From positions 1 through 64,000 of the forward strand of contig NZ_RZHF01000004.1 of assembly GCF_003990185.1 (NCBI RefSeq): a stretch of 64,000 nucleotides of DNA, given 5' to 3'. Source of the stretch: Vreelandella nanhaiensis. Its GTDB lineage: Bacteria > Pseudomonadota > Gammaproteobacteria > Pseudomonadales > Halomonadaceae. Numbering within the stretch: position 1 is the stretch's first letter; every line of letters begins with the position of its first letter. Both the position numbers and the translations under genes were made by a program. The notes under the pieces were generated by a model, which was not told the origin of the DNA, made no database searches, and saw nothing but the letters and a program-made list of their open reading frames with translations. Shown in pieces: positions 47,326 to 55,489 of the stretch.

Positions 47326-47577
47326 ATGACCCGTACAACACGCGTAGAGCCCGTCAGTGAAGATCAAGAGGATGCCATCATGGGTTTAGCGTGGCGTGTC
47401 ATAGACGTTACCGACCCCGACGCCCCACAGGAAATCTCACGCCATAACCTGGAGCCCGAGGCTATCGAAGCGGCGCGGCTCTACGAGGCCGAACCCTCAA
47501 ACGAACCAGGGTCCGACCCAGACGATACTCAGGATGACGACGCCTCGCAGGAGGGCGTGGGTAAGCGTGACGAATAA
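47326..47577 (+). CDS. Small acidic hypothetical protein
   Basis: An 83-residue acidic protein. A core (AWRVIDVTDPDAPQEISRH then EPEAIEAARLYE) is followed by an Asp/Glu-rich, probably disordered tail. The core aligns without gaps to the 59-residue protein at 29805-29984, with 14 of 32 residues identical. The two are therefore likely paralogues. GGAGAAGAGAAC lies before the ATG. The downstream gene is on the other strand. No function can be assigned. Confidence 0.75.
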   Translation: MTRTTRVEPVSEDQEDAIMGLAWRVIDVTDPDAPQEISRHNLEPEAIEAARLYEAEPSNEPGSDPDDTQDDDASQEGVGKRDE

Positions 47578-47619
47578 CTCTTTCAAGATTTATGAACGGT
47601 TAGCAGGTTCATGCACCAC

Positions 47620-48969
47620 CTAGCTGGCCTGCCACCACTCCATTATCTGCGGCTCGAGCTGGCCGGTGGGCGGTAGCTGCCCATCTCGCGCAAAGTCGGC
47701 CCATAGGGCGCGCAGGCGCTGGCCGTGCTCAAGCAAGGTGGCTTCATCCACGTGTTTTACCAGGTCGGCATACTGCCAGCTGGCGGGCTCGCCCAGCAGC
47801 AGCGGAAGCTCAATCGTGTGGGCGGCGCCAAACGGGTAGCGGCCCTTGCCCCAGTCCAGCCTGTAAACGTAGGCGTTGCCACCCGCTTTCGCGTGTCGGC
47901 GGGCAAATTTGAGCGCATCCCGTTTGTACACCTTGTGCGTCGTGGAGGCCACCATCGCCCTGGTGGCCGTCTCGCCTATTAAAGGAAGCTTACGCAGCCG
48001 CATCAGGTTGGGTGACATCACCAGAAACATGGCGGTTTCTTCGGCAGTGTGGCCAATGAAGACGTCAAACTTCGGTGCGACGCGGCGCCAGGCAGCGTCA
48101 GCCTGGGATTCAGCAGGTAGCGGATAGTGGCCGTACTGACTGCCAAACGGCATGGATGATTTCAGCCCAAACCCCCGTGCGGCTTTCGCCACATGAGGCT
48201 GTACGCGCAATATCTCATCCAGGGGGGCATCATCTTTTAAGGTCACGGCTTTTTGGCTCATCTTAGCGCTCATTTTCGCCCGACCGCGGCTAATACCCAG
48301 CGGCGCACTTTGGATGATAACGCGCTGAAAAAGCCCTTCAGTGCCTTCAGCAATCATCAAATGGGCCGCCGCGTCCCCGCCAGACGAATGGCCGAACAGG
48401 GTGACATTGCTGGGGTCGCCGCCCATGGCCGCGATGTTGGTGTTGATCCAACGCAGGGCTGAAATAATATCCAGCAGCCCCAGGTTGGCAGGCCGGTTGG
48501 CGTAGCCGCCCAGAAAACCCAACAGGCCAAGCCGGTAATTCACAGCGACCACGATCACGTCTTGTTCAAGCGCCAGCGGGCGCACGTCGAACACCGAAAG
48601 ATCCCCAGCGCCAAACACATAGGAGCCACCGTGTATCCATACCATCACAGGGCGCGGCCCCGTGGAGGGGCTATCCGGCACGGTGACTGACAAATGCAGC
48701 TCACCTTCGCGGGGGTGAAACTCTCGGGCGCTAACGCCGAGTGCTTCATTCAGCTCAGGAATCGTGTTTTGCGGTAAGGCGGGCGACCACTTGGTGGCGT
48801 AGATGAGATCGGTGGCTGGCGGTTCGTCTTCTGGGGCGCAGAAGCGCTGAGTGCGGGCGTAGAGAATGCCCGTCGCGCGTATAACGCCACGATCCCGCCA
48901 GCCGATGATCTCGCCAGCGGGAATGGTAAAGCGCGGGGTGTCTTGCTCAATAGGCTCGGCGTGGTGCAT
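47620..48969 (-). CDS. Carboxylesterase family protein (type B)
   Basis: A 449-residue alpha/beta-hydrolase of the type-B carboxylesterase/lipase family. The nucleophile S195 lies in GHSSGG, the oxyanion-hole HGGSYVFGAGD at about 113-123, and NYRLGLLGFLG follows. No signal peptide is seen, so it is probably cytoplasmic. It likely cleaves small esters; the natural substrate is unknown. AAGGAGCC precedes the ATG. Confidence 0.9.
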   Translation of the reverse strand: MHHAEPIEQDTPRFTIPAGEIIGWRDRGVIRATGILYARTQRFCAPEDEPPATDLIYATKWSPALPQNTIPELNEALGVSAREFHPREGELHLSVTVPDSPSTGPRPVMVWIHGGSYVFGAGDLSVFDVRPLALEQDVIVVAVNYRLGLLGFLGGYANRPANLGLLDIISALRWINTNIAAMGGDPSNVTLFGHSSGGDAAAHLMIAEGTEGLFQRVIIQSAPLGISRGRAKMSAKMSQKAVTLKDDAPLDEILRVQPHVAKAARGFGLKSSMPFGSQYGHYPLPAESQADAAWRRVAPKFDVFIGHTAEETAMFLVMSPNLMRLRKLPLIGETATRAMVASTTHKVYKRDALKFARRHAKAGGNAYVYRLDWGKGRYPFGAAHTIELPLLLGEPASWQYADLVKHVDEATLLEHGQRLRALWADFARDGQLPPTGQLEPQIMEWWQAS

Positions 48970-49012
48970 GTGGCTCCTTGAGGTTTGAAAGTTATCACTA
49001 ATGAGTAGCCTA

Positions 49013-49043
49013 TATCGTCGCGGGCTGAAGCCAGCTCCTACAA
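49013..49043. repeat. REP-like palindromic element
   Basis: On the minus strand the sequence TGTAGGAGCTGGCTTCAGCC followed by CGCGACGATA matches the pattern of Pseudomonas-type REP elements (TGTAGGAGC, a GC-rich hairpin, then CGCGA). It lies in the 112-base gap between the carboxylesterase and the PNPOx-type genes. A single copy only was seen in this window. Confidence 0.55.
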
Positions 49044-49081
49044 AAAAGTGTGTAAGCTATTTGCGTTAGCTGGCGCGGTCA

Positions 49082-49651
49082 TCATGGCACCAGCCATTGC
49101 CCTGCCCAATTATCCGTCCGCTTGAACGCTGCGCGGCGGTGGCATTGGCCCAGGTGTAGCGCTTCTATAGCCTGAATATCCAACCACAACACCGCAAAAG
49201 CGCTTTTGTCTGGCGTCTTGGTATAAGCCAATGAATCAGCAATCGGCTCACCCGGCGCCGGGCTGCTGCTGTAGGCGCTGCGTGTGTGCTCGGGCAGGCG
49301 CTGCCACTGCTCGCTTACTGATTCGCCGGTCAGGATGGTGACGTTGGCCTTTATACGTATTTGCAGCTGCTCACCAGCATCCCATACGTGTAGCGCGGCA
49401 ACGGGCGTGGCGCTCAGAGCATTGACCTTTTCTGAGTGAATATCCGTATAGATGGCAAGCGTTGCTGCCTGCTTATCGGCGCCTCGTAACACCACCGTGC
49501 GCGCTTGCGGCATGCCGTTTTCACTTACGGTGACCAAGGTGGGATGGCGAGCCGGTGTGTGGCGATCACCGACACCCTGGATCAGGCGCGCCCAAAGGTG
49601 GTCATAGAGTAGCGGCAGTTTTTCTGCCCAGGGGTGAGAGCTTAATGCCAT
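49082..49651 (-). CDS. Pyridoxamine 5'-phosphate oxidase-like flavoprotein (Alr4036 type)
   Basis: A 189-residue split-barrel flavoprotein resembling the Alr4036 subgroup of pyridoxamine-phosphate oxidases. The FMN-binding pattern QARTVVLRGADKQAATLAIYTDIHSEKVNAL is typical. Such proteins bind FMN and reduce or oxidise unknown substrates; a vitamin B6 role is not certain. The gene follows the frameshifted GNAT by eight bases on the same strand, so the two were probably co-transcribed. Confidence 0.85.
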   Translation of the reverse strand: MALSSHPWAEKLPLLYDHLWARLIQGVGDRHTPARHPTLVTVSENGMPQARTVVLRGADKQAATLAIYTDIHSEKVNALSATPVAALHVWDAGEQLQIRIKANVTILTGESVSEQWQRLPEHTRSAYSSSPAPGEPIADSLAYTKTPDKSAFAVLWLDIQAIEALHLGQCHRRAAFKRTDNWAGQWLVP

Positions 49652-49659
49652 GAGGGGCC

Positions 49660-50154
49660 TTACATTGATGGCTGTAAAGACATCTTAAGCGCTTGATAGC
49701 GATTGGGCTTGTCGCATTTGAAAATATATAGCGAAGCTCTTACGCTTCGCCCCGCCGCCGTTGATAAACGAGTAAAGCGCGATATCCGCTCGAAACTCCC
49801 AACCCAGATTGCTCCAGAAGCGCTTACCCGCTTCGTTTCCACCAGAATCATCAAGTGGGATTTTTGGATGCCTTCGTTTTTAAGCGCATCCAAGCAGAGC
49901 TTTACCAGTTTTGAGCCGATGCCCGCATTGCGATGGGAGGCCGCGATCGCCAAATGCTGAATAAATCCCCGGTGGCTGTCATGGCCGCCCATAATGGTAC
50001 TCACCACCTTTCCCTCTGCTTCGGCCACAAAGCTTAAACCGGGGTTACGCTGCAAGTACCGGTCAATGCCCCCGCGGGAATCCGCATCGCGCAACCGCAC
50101 ATCTTCTGTTCTTAGCCATAGCGCCACGGCGGCGTCGTAATCTTCAATCGTCAT
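49660..50154 (-). pseudogene. GNAT acetyltransferase with C-terminal frameshift
   Basis: The first 110 residues are a good GNAT fold, including AIAASHRNAGIGSKLVKL, the acetyl-CoA loop. At about 49840, in the run GGAAACG, one A appears to be missing relative to what the family expects. The frame then leaves the family: instead of NEAGKRFWSNLGWEF, found in the +1 frame, the reading continues as TKRVSASGAIW. The shifted frame stays open to 49660, so a 164-residue product with an abnormal end is possible. It may be a recent inactivation or a sequencing error. It lies between a truncated HxlR gene and the PNPOx-type gene. Confidence 0.8.
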
Positions 50155-50488
50155 AGGGCCGGTAGTGCATCAGGTGGCTCTCAACAGGTAGCGACATCAT
50201 CTTGATCGTTCTGCTGGGCAGGGTTGGCAACATCATCTTCTGCTCTGCCCACTTCAGCAAGGCATCCAGCGCCGGGCAGAGCGTTTGGCCCCACTCGGTG
50301 AGGCGATACTCCACTTTCGGCGGCACCTGTGGATAGACTTTGCGGGCCACAATTCCATCCGCCTCTAACTGGCGTAGCTGTTGAGCCAGCATTTTCTGGG
50401 AGATGCCTGGGATGAGTTTTTCAAAATCTGAGTAGCACTGAACGTTGCCATCAAAGAGATGGAAGAGAATGATGAGCTTCCAACGCCC
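50144..50488 (-). pseudogene. HxlR family regulator, 5'-truncated
   Basis: The reading frame begins at [11 protein letters not shown], the middle of the HxlR winged helix, and runs through SQKMLAQQLRQLEADGIV to KWAEQKMM and the C-terminus. The usual N-terminal residues before GRWK, with the cysteine and start codon, are missing; upstream the frame hits a TAG within a few codons. The only start inside is the ATG at 50392 (82 residues). It ends over the GNAT start. The break lies next to a short-chain dehydrogenase fragment on the other strand. Confidence 0.85.
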
Positions 50489-50716
50489 TTTGAGACAGAC
50501 GCATCCGTTGCCCTAGCTGAGCGGCTTGCCCAGCAGGCAGGCACCGATTACGAAAGCGGCAAGCAGGTCATCATAGAATCGCTGGGCGGCATTCCGATTG
50601 GCCCACCCTCAAAACCTGTTGAGGTGGCCAATCTGATTGCGTTTCTGGCGTCACCGTTGGTAGCCACCACGAGAACGGAGTACGTGATCGGTGGCGGCGC
50701 CGTGACAGTTACTTGA
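50489..50716 (+). pseudogene. Short-chain dehydrogenase C-terminal fragment
   Basis: The plus-strand frame from about 50489 encodes [20 protein letters not shown] and then [24 protein letters not shown] and EYVIGGG, which is the C-terminal third of an SDR oxidoreductase. The Rossmann and YxxxK parts are absent. The usual VTGTEY-IDGG end reads [11 protein letters not shown], suggesting drift. HxlR genes are commonly divergent from SDR genes, so one deletion likely removed both 5' ends. Confidence 0.8.
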
Positions 50717-50835
50717 GGGGTAACGCAGCTTTATGCGACTCACTTATAGACAATGCTAGCGTTTCTGATAGCAAAAAAGTCAGGGATCATATAGCAGAAG
50801 CGCCCCGGCCGGAGCGCTTCTCACTGTTCAGTCGC

Positions 50836-52518
50836 TTAGAAAGAGGTCCATTGCTCGGTGTGCTGCTGGCTCCCCAAGGCGCGAGTGGCCGGCTGTTGAG
50901 CGATCTGTGGCTGGCTGCCGCTGCGTCGTCCTATCGGTAGTGCGGCCTGGTGCTGCCCCATGGTCGCCCCTCTAAAAAATGACACCTCACTCAACAATGC
51001 CGCCGCTTGAATTTGCAGTGAACGGCCTGCCGCGCTTGACTCTTCCACCAGGCTCGCATTCTCCTGGGTGACACTGTCCAGCTGCGCAATGGCCGTGTTG
51101 ACTTGCTCGATCCCTTGAGACTGCTCGCGGCTGGCGGTGGCGATCTCACCCATCAATACCGAGACACGCTGTACACCGCTGACGATTTCTTCCAATGACT
51201 TACCCGCTCGGTTAACCAGGTTAGAACCATTGTCCACTTGGCCGATACTCTCATCAACCAGCTGTTTGATCTCCTTGGCCGCATTGGCACTGCGCCCGGC
51301 CAGATTGCGTACTTCGTTGGCAACTACCGCAAATCCGCGCCCCTGCTCACCCGCACGAGCCGCTTCAACCGACGCATTCAGCGCCAACAGGTTGGTTTGG
51401 AAAGCGATCTCCTCGATCAAGCCCACAATACCCGCGATCTTGCGGCTTGAGGCATTGATCCCCTCCATCGCTTTCACGGCTTGGCCTGCAATCTCCCCAC
51501 CAGCGTTGGCCTGCTGGCTAACGTCGAAGACGAGTTTGTCGGCTTCGGAAGCGTTGTCTGCGTTCTGCCGCACAGTGGAGGTGATTTCATCCATTGACGC
51601 TGCTGTCTCTTCAATGCTGGCGGCCTGTTGCTGAGTCCGGCTGCTCAGATCTTCAGTTCCCCGGGCAATGTCATCTGCGGCAGTATTAACGGACTCGGCG
51701 TTATGACGCACCGACATCACTACTTGGGAGAACTTGGCTTCCATGGTTTGTAACGCCGCCAGCATGTCACCGAATTCATCTTTGCTGGTGATGTCGATTT
51801 CGTTATCCAGCTTGCCCTCTGCCATAGCGTTAGAAAGTGCTTGCGCCTTGACCAAAGGTGTCATGATCCCACGAATTAGCCATATCGCGAGTAGAATGCC
51901 AGCGATAACCGCTGCCGCCATCGCACTGATGACGACATTACGCGTCCAAGCATAGTCTTCTGATGTCTGCCTGTTGTATACAGCAGCTTGAACTCTGTTG
52001 CGATCGATCAGTGCCTGGACAGTCGTTAGTACCTTCGGGTACGCATTATGCAGTGTGGTATTAGCAATCTGCTGCGCGGCGTCAAAATCATTGTTGATCA
52101 TTGCCGCGCTGATGTCGTCGATACCGGCACGTAGATTCACCAAAGACATCATAAAATCGTTGGCGATAGCGCGTTCGGTAGCGTCGGAGACACGATTGGG
52201 GTAGTAGTCGTTCCAAGCAGTATCGAGAATGGCATCGTTTTCAATCACTTCCTGCTTCATTGCAAGTGCGGAAGCTGGATTTCGATCACGCTGTTCCTCC
52301 GTTATCTTTACTCGGGTGCTGAGCAACGCTTGGTTGACTTGGCTCAGGCTCGCCAAAGTAAGCACGTTTTCCTCATAGGTGACGGTGACGGCATCGTTCG
52401 TCTTGCTGAGATTGTATAGGCCGATCGTGCCAACCAGGATCAGCATCAGGATACAGGCGCCCAAGCTTACGGTAAGCCGCAGCTTGACGCTTCGATTCAG
52501 AAATAACATGGAGGTCAT
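50836..52518 (-). CDS. Methyl-accepting chemotaxis protein with C-terminal CheR-type tether
   Basis: A 560-residue chemoreceptor. An N-terminal membrane helix (about 16-34), a periplasmic four-helix-bundle sensor of about 150 residues, a second membrane helix near 190-212, a HAMP domain, and the cytoplasmic signalling hairpin with tip [13 protein letters not shown] near residue 376 are all visible. The C-terminus is QWTSF, resembling the NWETF pentapeptide that tethers CheR and CheB. A near-consensus sigma-28 promoter lies about 125 bases upstream. The ligand is unknown. The start at 52518 has no strong ribosome-binding site; a second ATG is three codons in. Confidence 0.93.
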   Translation of the reverse strand: MTSMLFLNRSVKLRLTVSLGACILMLILVGTIGLYNLSKTNDAVTVTYEENVLTLASLSQVNQALLSTRVKITEEQRDRNPASALAMKQEVIENDAILDTAWNDYYPNRVSDATERAIANDFMMSLVNLRAGIDDISAAMINNDFDAAQQIANTTLHNAYPKVLTTVQALIDRNRVQAAVYNRQTSEDYAWTRNVVISAMAAAVIAGILLAIWLIRGIMTPLVKAQALSNAMAEGKLDNEIDITSKDEFGDMLAALQTMEAKFSQVVMSVRHNAESVNTAADDIARGTEDLSSRTQQQAASIEETAASMDEITSTVRQNADNASEADKLVFDVSQQANAGGEIAGQAVKAMEGINASSRKIAGIVGLIEEIAFQTNLLALNASVEAARAGEQGRGFAVVANEVRNLAGRSANAAKEIKQLVDESIGQVDNGSNLVNRAGKSLEEIVSGVQRVSVLMGEIATASREQSQGIEQVNTAIAQLDSVTQENASLVEESSAAGRSLQIQAAALLSEVSFFRGATMGQHQAALPIGRRSGSQPQIAQQPATRALGSQQHTEQWTSF

Positions 52519-52642
52519 GGGGAAGGCATCTCATAAAGCCCGCAGCGCACTGCCTTGGGTCATTGAAAGCAATCGCGTCACGGCTAGCACTCAGGTGGAG
52601 CACGTATGGCTATCAGCAATTGCGGGTAATAACAGTGTGGAT

Positions 52643-52669
52643 TTATCGGCCCCCGTGGCGATTAGTTTA
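52643..52669 (-). promoter_or_regulatory. Sigma-28 (FliA) promoter of the chemoreceptor gene
   Basis: On the minus strand TAAACTAA is followed by 11 bases and a perfect GCCGATAA. The consensus is TAAAGTTT, N11, GCCGATAA. The -35 shares TAAA at its first four positions. It lies about 125 bases before the chemoreceptor start, in the right direction, and fits flagellar class-3 control. Confidence 0.85.
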
Positions 52670-52697
52670 ATTTTTTAAGCGAAAAACAAGTCAATTA

Positions 52698-52800
52698 CTT
52701 ACAAGACCAATGGCCAATGTCTTACAAGACCAATGGCCAATGTCTTACAAGACCAATGGCTAATGTCTTACAAAGTTAATGGCCAATACCTTACATAATT
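52698..52800. repeat. 23-base tandem repeat, about four copies
   Basis: Contiguous 23-base units begin at 52698, 52721, 52744 and 52767. The first two are identical, the third differs by one base and the fourth by more. A partial fifth starts at 52790. Each unit opens with CTTACAAGACC and ends with AATGGCCAATGT in the best copies. There are no spacers. It lies between the chemoreceptor promoter and an IS5-type remnant. Confidence 0.92.
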
Positions 52801-52817
52801 GCAAGCGAATGCCTTAG

Positions 52818-53072
52818 GTTCTGTCTGAAAGGTCGGCCTCATGCATCGTTTAGCGCCACCATGGTTTTAAAGCTACTGTCCAGCTTGTTGTCACCCGTAT
52901 TGAGACAGCATTTTTCCTTCAACCAGCCAAACAGACGCTCCTCCACGTTACGCTGGCGATATGATATTTCGGTCGGTCAAATTGATGTGGAAAGCCAGGC
53001 TTCGGGCGTCGATGCATACGTCGCTTTGGGATGCTGGGGCGCATGCCGTAACGTGGGCAGTAATGGCCACCC
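52818..53072 (-). mobile_element. IS5-type transposase, C-terminal remnant
   Basis: On the minus strand the end of an IS5-family DDE transposase is recognisable. RPSIPKRRMHRRPKPGFPHQ leads to FDRPKY, then, after a five-base insertion, YRQRNVEERLFGWLKEK and LDSSFKTMVAL, ending in TGA at 52839-52841. The YRQRN-E-RLFGWLKE block carries the catalytic Glu region of the family. GGTTCTGTCTGAAA at 52818-52831 looks like a terminal inverted repeat, preceded by TTA, which fits a TNA target. The other end is missing; the fragment runs into a GNAT remnant. Confidence 0.8.
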
Positions 53073-53237
53073 ATGATGGTGCCCACTACTTCTCCCTCTG
53101 CTTCCGTCGCAAAGCTTAAACCGGGGTTACGCTGCAAATAGCGGGCAAACGCCCTCGCGGGAATCCGCATCACGCAGCCGCACACCTTCGGTATTCAGAC
53201 ATAGCGCTACGGCAGCGTCGTAATCTTTAATCGGCAT
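53073..53237 (-). pseudogene. GNAT acetyltransferase fragment (second copy)
   Basis: The frame from ATG 53237 encodes MPIKDYDAAVALCLNTEGVRL and RDADSRE, nearly the N-terminus of the GNAT at 49660-50154. It then shifts by one base and continues in another frame as RYLQRNPGLSFATEAEGEV and GTIMGGHY. After that it joins the IS5 transposase end. It is a partial duplicate of the nearby GNAT gene, broken by a frameshift and by the IS. Confidence 0.88.
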
Positions 53238-53296
53238 GAGGCGGTAATGTAAGAGCAAGCTCTTAATGGTTGGCGGCTCTAGGTGTTAGCCTGCGC

Positions 53297-53611
53297 TTAG
53301 AAACCGATGCCCAGACGCAGTGCTTGCAGGCCATCAAACCTGACGCTTACTTCATCAGAAAACACGGGGTGGCCTTCCACAGTTAAATCCAGGTCAGCCT
53401 GCGTTCCGCGATAGGTAACGCTTACCGTAAGGTTCGCGAAGGTGCTAATAGGCGCCAGCACGCCGTACTCAACGTTATCAACACTTACGGAAGATAGGCC
53501 ACGGTTATCCAGCTGTTGCTGAACTTCCTGTTTAACGGCATGGCCGTAATAGAAATACACCCCGGTATAGCCTAGAGCGACCAGTACAATCAGTGAAATA
53601 AGCTTTCCCAT
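53297..53611 (-). CDS. Hypothetical membrane-anchored protein
   Basis: A 104-residue protein with an N-terminal hydrophobic segment (LISLIVLVALGYTGVYFYYG) and a beta-rich remainder (ANLTVSVTYRGTQADLDLTV) that faintly recalls LEA-type or lipid-transfer folds. It is likely anchored in the inner membrane with the body in the periplasm. Function unknown. The start at 53611 follows GAGG; the longer frame from 53698 adds residues without a site. Confidence 0.7.
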   Translation of the reverse strand: MGKLISLIVLVALGYTGVYFYYGHAVKQEVQQQLDNRGLSSVSVDNVEYGVLAPISTFANLTVSVTYRGTQADLDLTVEGHPVFSDEVSVRFDGLQALRLGIGF

Positions 53612-53761
53612 TATGCCCTCTTGATTACAAAACTTGGGTTGCCAGTATGGCAGGTAGTTGAGAACGCCGATAATGCCTGCGGGAATAGGGGCGCACAAGC
53701 ATAAGACAATGGGGTTTCTTATTAGCTTGCGTGTACTTAACCAGTTGGTAGATAGCTTTGG

Positions 53762-54229
53762 CTATGCATGTTCTCGCATGGCTTGAATATCAGCGATATC
53801 GACGGGCCGTGAAAGTATCGCTTTATACTCAATCAAATCTTCCCTCAACATAAGAGGAAGTTCTAGCCCCAGTAGGCTGACGGTATGGGTGCGGGAGAAA
53901 TCGATAGGTAACGACACCCACGCTTGATTGGCGGCATCGAAAATTTGCGCGCCTTCAGCGTTACCCACCTCTACTTTTATATTTGCATACTTGAATTGAA
54001 CGTAGGTGAGATCCCAGCCCTCTTCACAGTAGCGCGTCGCGGCTTTAGATATATACGCCCACCCCGCCTGAACCACTGATGAAAAGTGCTCGCCGGGCAC
54101 AAAAAGGTCGATATCGCTCAGCTCTCGCTTAGCGCCATAGCCTTGCGCGGCGAGTCCTCCGCAGATAACAAACGGGATATGTTGATCTCTTAATAATGTC
54201 ACTATCCATTGCGCTGCTAGTTGATGCAC
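53762..54229 (-). CDS. Nucleotidyltransferase-fold protein
   Basis: A 155-residue protein with the nucleotidyltransferase signature GG (residues 24-25) followed by SDIDLF (D39 and D41), the two metal-binding Asp of the Pol-beta-like fold. Proteins of this size act as solitary nucleotidyltransferases or as parts of toxin-antitoxin or resistance systems; no partner gene is recognisable here. The start is GTG with GGAG ten bases upstream. It follows the PNPOx-type gene by 15 bases on the same strand. Confidence 0.75.
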   Translation of the reverse strand: MHQLAAQWIVTLLRDQHIPFVICGGLAAQGYGAKRELSDIDLFVPGEHFSSVVQAGWAYISKAATRYCEEGWDLTYVQFKYANIKVEVGNAEGAQIFDAANQAWVSLPIDFSRTHTVSLLGLELPLMLREDLIEYKAILSRPVDIADIQAMREHA

Positions 54230-54244
54230 AACTCAGGCTCCGTC

Positions 54245-54727
54245 TTAGTCGTTATTAATTTCTCTACTCACCCCATAGGCGTTAAGCGCAGCCTGAATTT
54301 GTGCTTGCTCGGTCGTCTCGGAGGGGTATAAACGATAGCTAGGCGCGATAATGGGCTCTACTGCAGTCACTTTTATAACGAACACGCTGGAAATGGGAAA
54401 ACGATCACCAGCCATTACACTAAATGGCTCAGCCCAGCCGGGATACTCAGGTTCAAAAGGTTTTATCTCAACGGCACAGCCCGTTATTTTGAAGCCCTTT
54501 TGAACAAAAATATCAATGAAGCTTAAACTCACTTTCTCGTTGGCTACGATGTTTTTGGCAGACTTGGGGGAAGCGATATTAGCAATCACGATATAGTCAC
54601 GGCCTGCAGCAATAAACATCTCTTTGGGAGAAACGTTCGGCTGACCGTTTTCATCAACGGTAGCCAACCAGCAGAGTACGCTGCGCTCTATTGAATCTCG
54701 AACATTCGCTGTTAAAAGCGTCGTCAT
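54245..54727 (-). CDS. Pyridoxamine 5'-phosphate oxidase family protein
   Basis: A 160-residue split-barrel flavoprotein: LCWLATVDENGQPNVSPKEM near the N-terminus is the common PNPOx-type opening. It probably binds FMN; the substrate is unknown. A G-rich stretch precedes the ATG. The nucleotidyltransferase gene follows 15 bases later in the same direction, so they may be co-transcribed. Confidence 0.85.
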   Translation of the reverse strand: MTTLLTANVRDSIERSVLCWLATVDENGQPNVSPKEMFIAAGRDYIVIANIASPKSAKNIVANEKVSLSFIDIFVQKGFKITGCAVEIKPFEPEYPGWAEPFSVMAGDRFPISSVFVIKVTAVEPIIAPSYRLYPSETTEQAQIQAALNAYGVSREINND

Positions 54728-54868
54728 TTTCCCCCCCTTACTTTTTTAAAAGTACGATGCAAAGTTCTCTGCTACTGCGCCTTTTTCAATGGGCAGCTGG
54801 GCCAAATCAATCGTGGCATTACTCGTCTTCATTTGAGCTCGGTTCCGGAGGAGTTACTCAAAGAGTAT

Positions 54869-55489
54869 CTACTCTTTTTTAGCGAGCAATAATCCTATGC
54901 CTGCACTGGCTAACAAGCCCGCACATAGGCGGTTGAATAATTGGCGCCGCTTGGGTTGAGAAAACCAGTTGCCAAGAAAGCTGCCTGCGTAGGCATACCC
55001 GGCAATTGCCACCCATTCCAGTAACAGAAAGAGCGCTCCTAATATTAAGAACTGCTGTCCGACGTTACCAGCAGGCTCAATAAACTGCGGTAGAAAGGCC
55101 GTAAAAATCAGAATAGCTTTAGGATTACCCACCGCGAGCAGAAACTCTTGTCGCGCCAGTCCGAAAAAGCTCAAGCGTTTGGCTTCGCTATTCTCTTCCT
55201 CAGTGGTGTCGGCATCCCACAATTGATACGCAAGCCAAAGCAAGTAAACGCCACCAACGACCTTAATCATCAAAAATATCTTTTCAGAGGTATACAGCAC
55301 GGTTGCCAAACCAGTCGCGGCCAGCGTAATCATACCTATGAAAGCGACCAATCGACCAATACCGGCCAAGCAAGCTACCCCGACGCCATAACGTTTGGCG
55401 TTAGTTAGCGAAAGGAGATTATTAGGGCCGGGTGCCATATTGAGAGCAAAGCAGGCAGGAATAAAAAGTAGCAGCGTGGTGAGGTTCAT
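54869..55489 (-). CDS. LysE/RhtB family amino-acid exporter
   Basis: A 206-residue membrane protein with about six segments. The family signature NMAPGPNNLLSLTNAKRYG is near the N-terminus and VGNPKAILIFTAFLPQF follows in the middle. It exports an amino acid such as lysine, homoserine or threonine; which one is not readable. No strong ribosome-binding site is seen before the ATG. Its start overlaps the last bases of a Fic pseudogene frame. Confidence 0.9.
   Translation of the reverse strand: MNLTTLLLFIPACFALNMAPGPNNLLSLTNAKRYGVGVACLAGIGRLVAFIGMITLAATGLATVLYTSEKIFLMIKVVGGVYLLWLAYQLWDADTTEEENSEAKRLSFFGLARQEFLLAVGNPKAILIFTAFLPQFIEPAGNVGQQFLILGALFLLLEWVAIAGYAYAGSFLGNWFSQPKRRQLFNRLCAGLLASAGIGLLLAKKE

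Noticed and set aside
52698..52800. CRISPR array
   Set aside because: The 23-base units are contiguous with no spacers and no cas gene is present.
53762..54727. AbiE-like or HEPN/MNT toxin-antitoxin pair
   Set aside because: The neighbour of the nucleotidyltransferase gene is a flavoprotein, not a HEPN or AbiEi-type partner.
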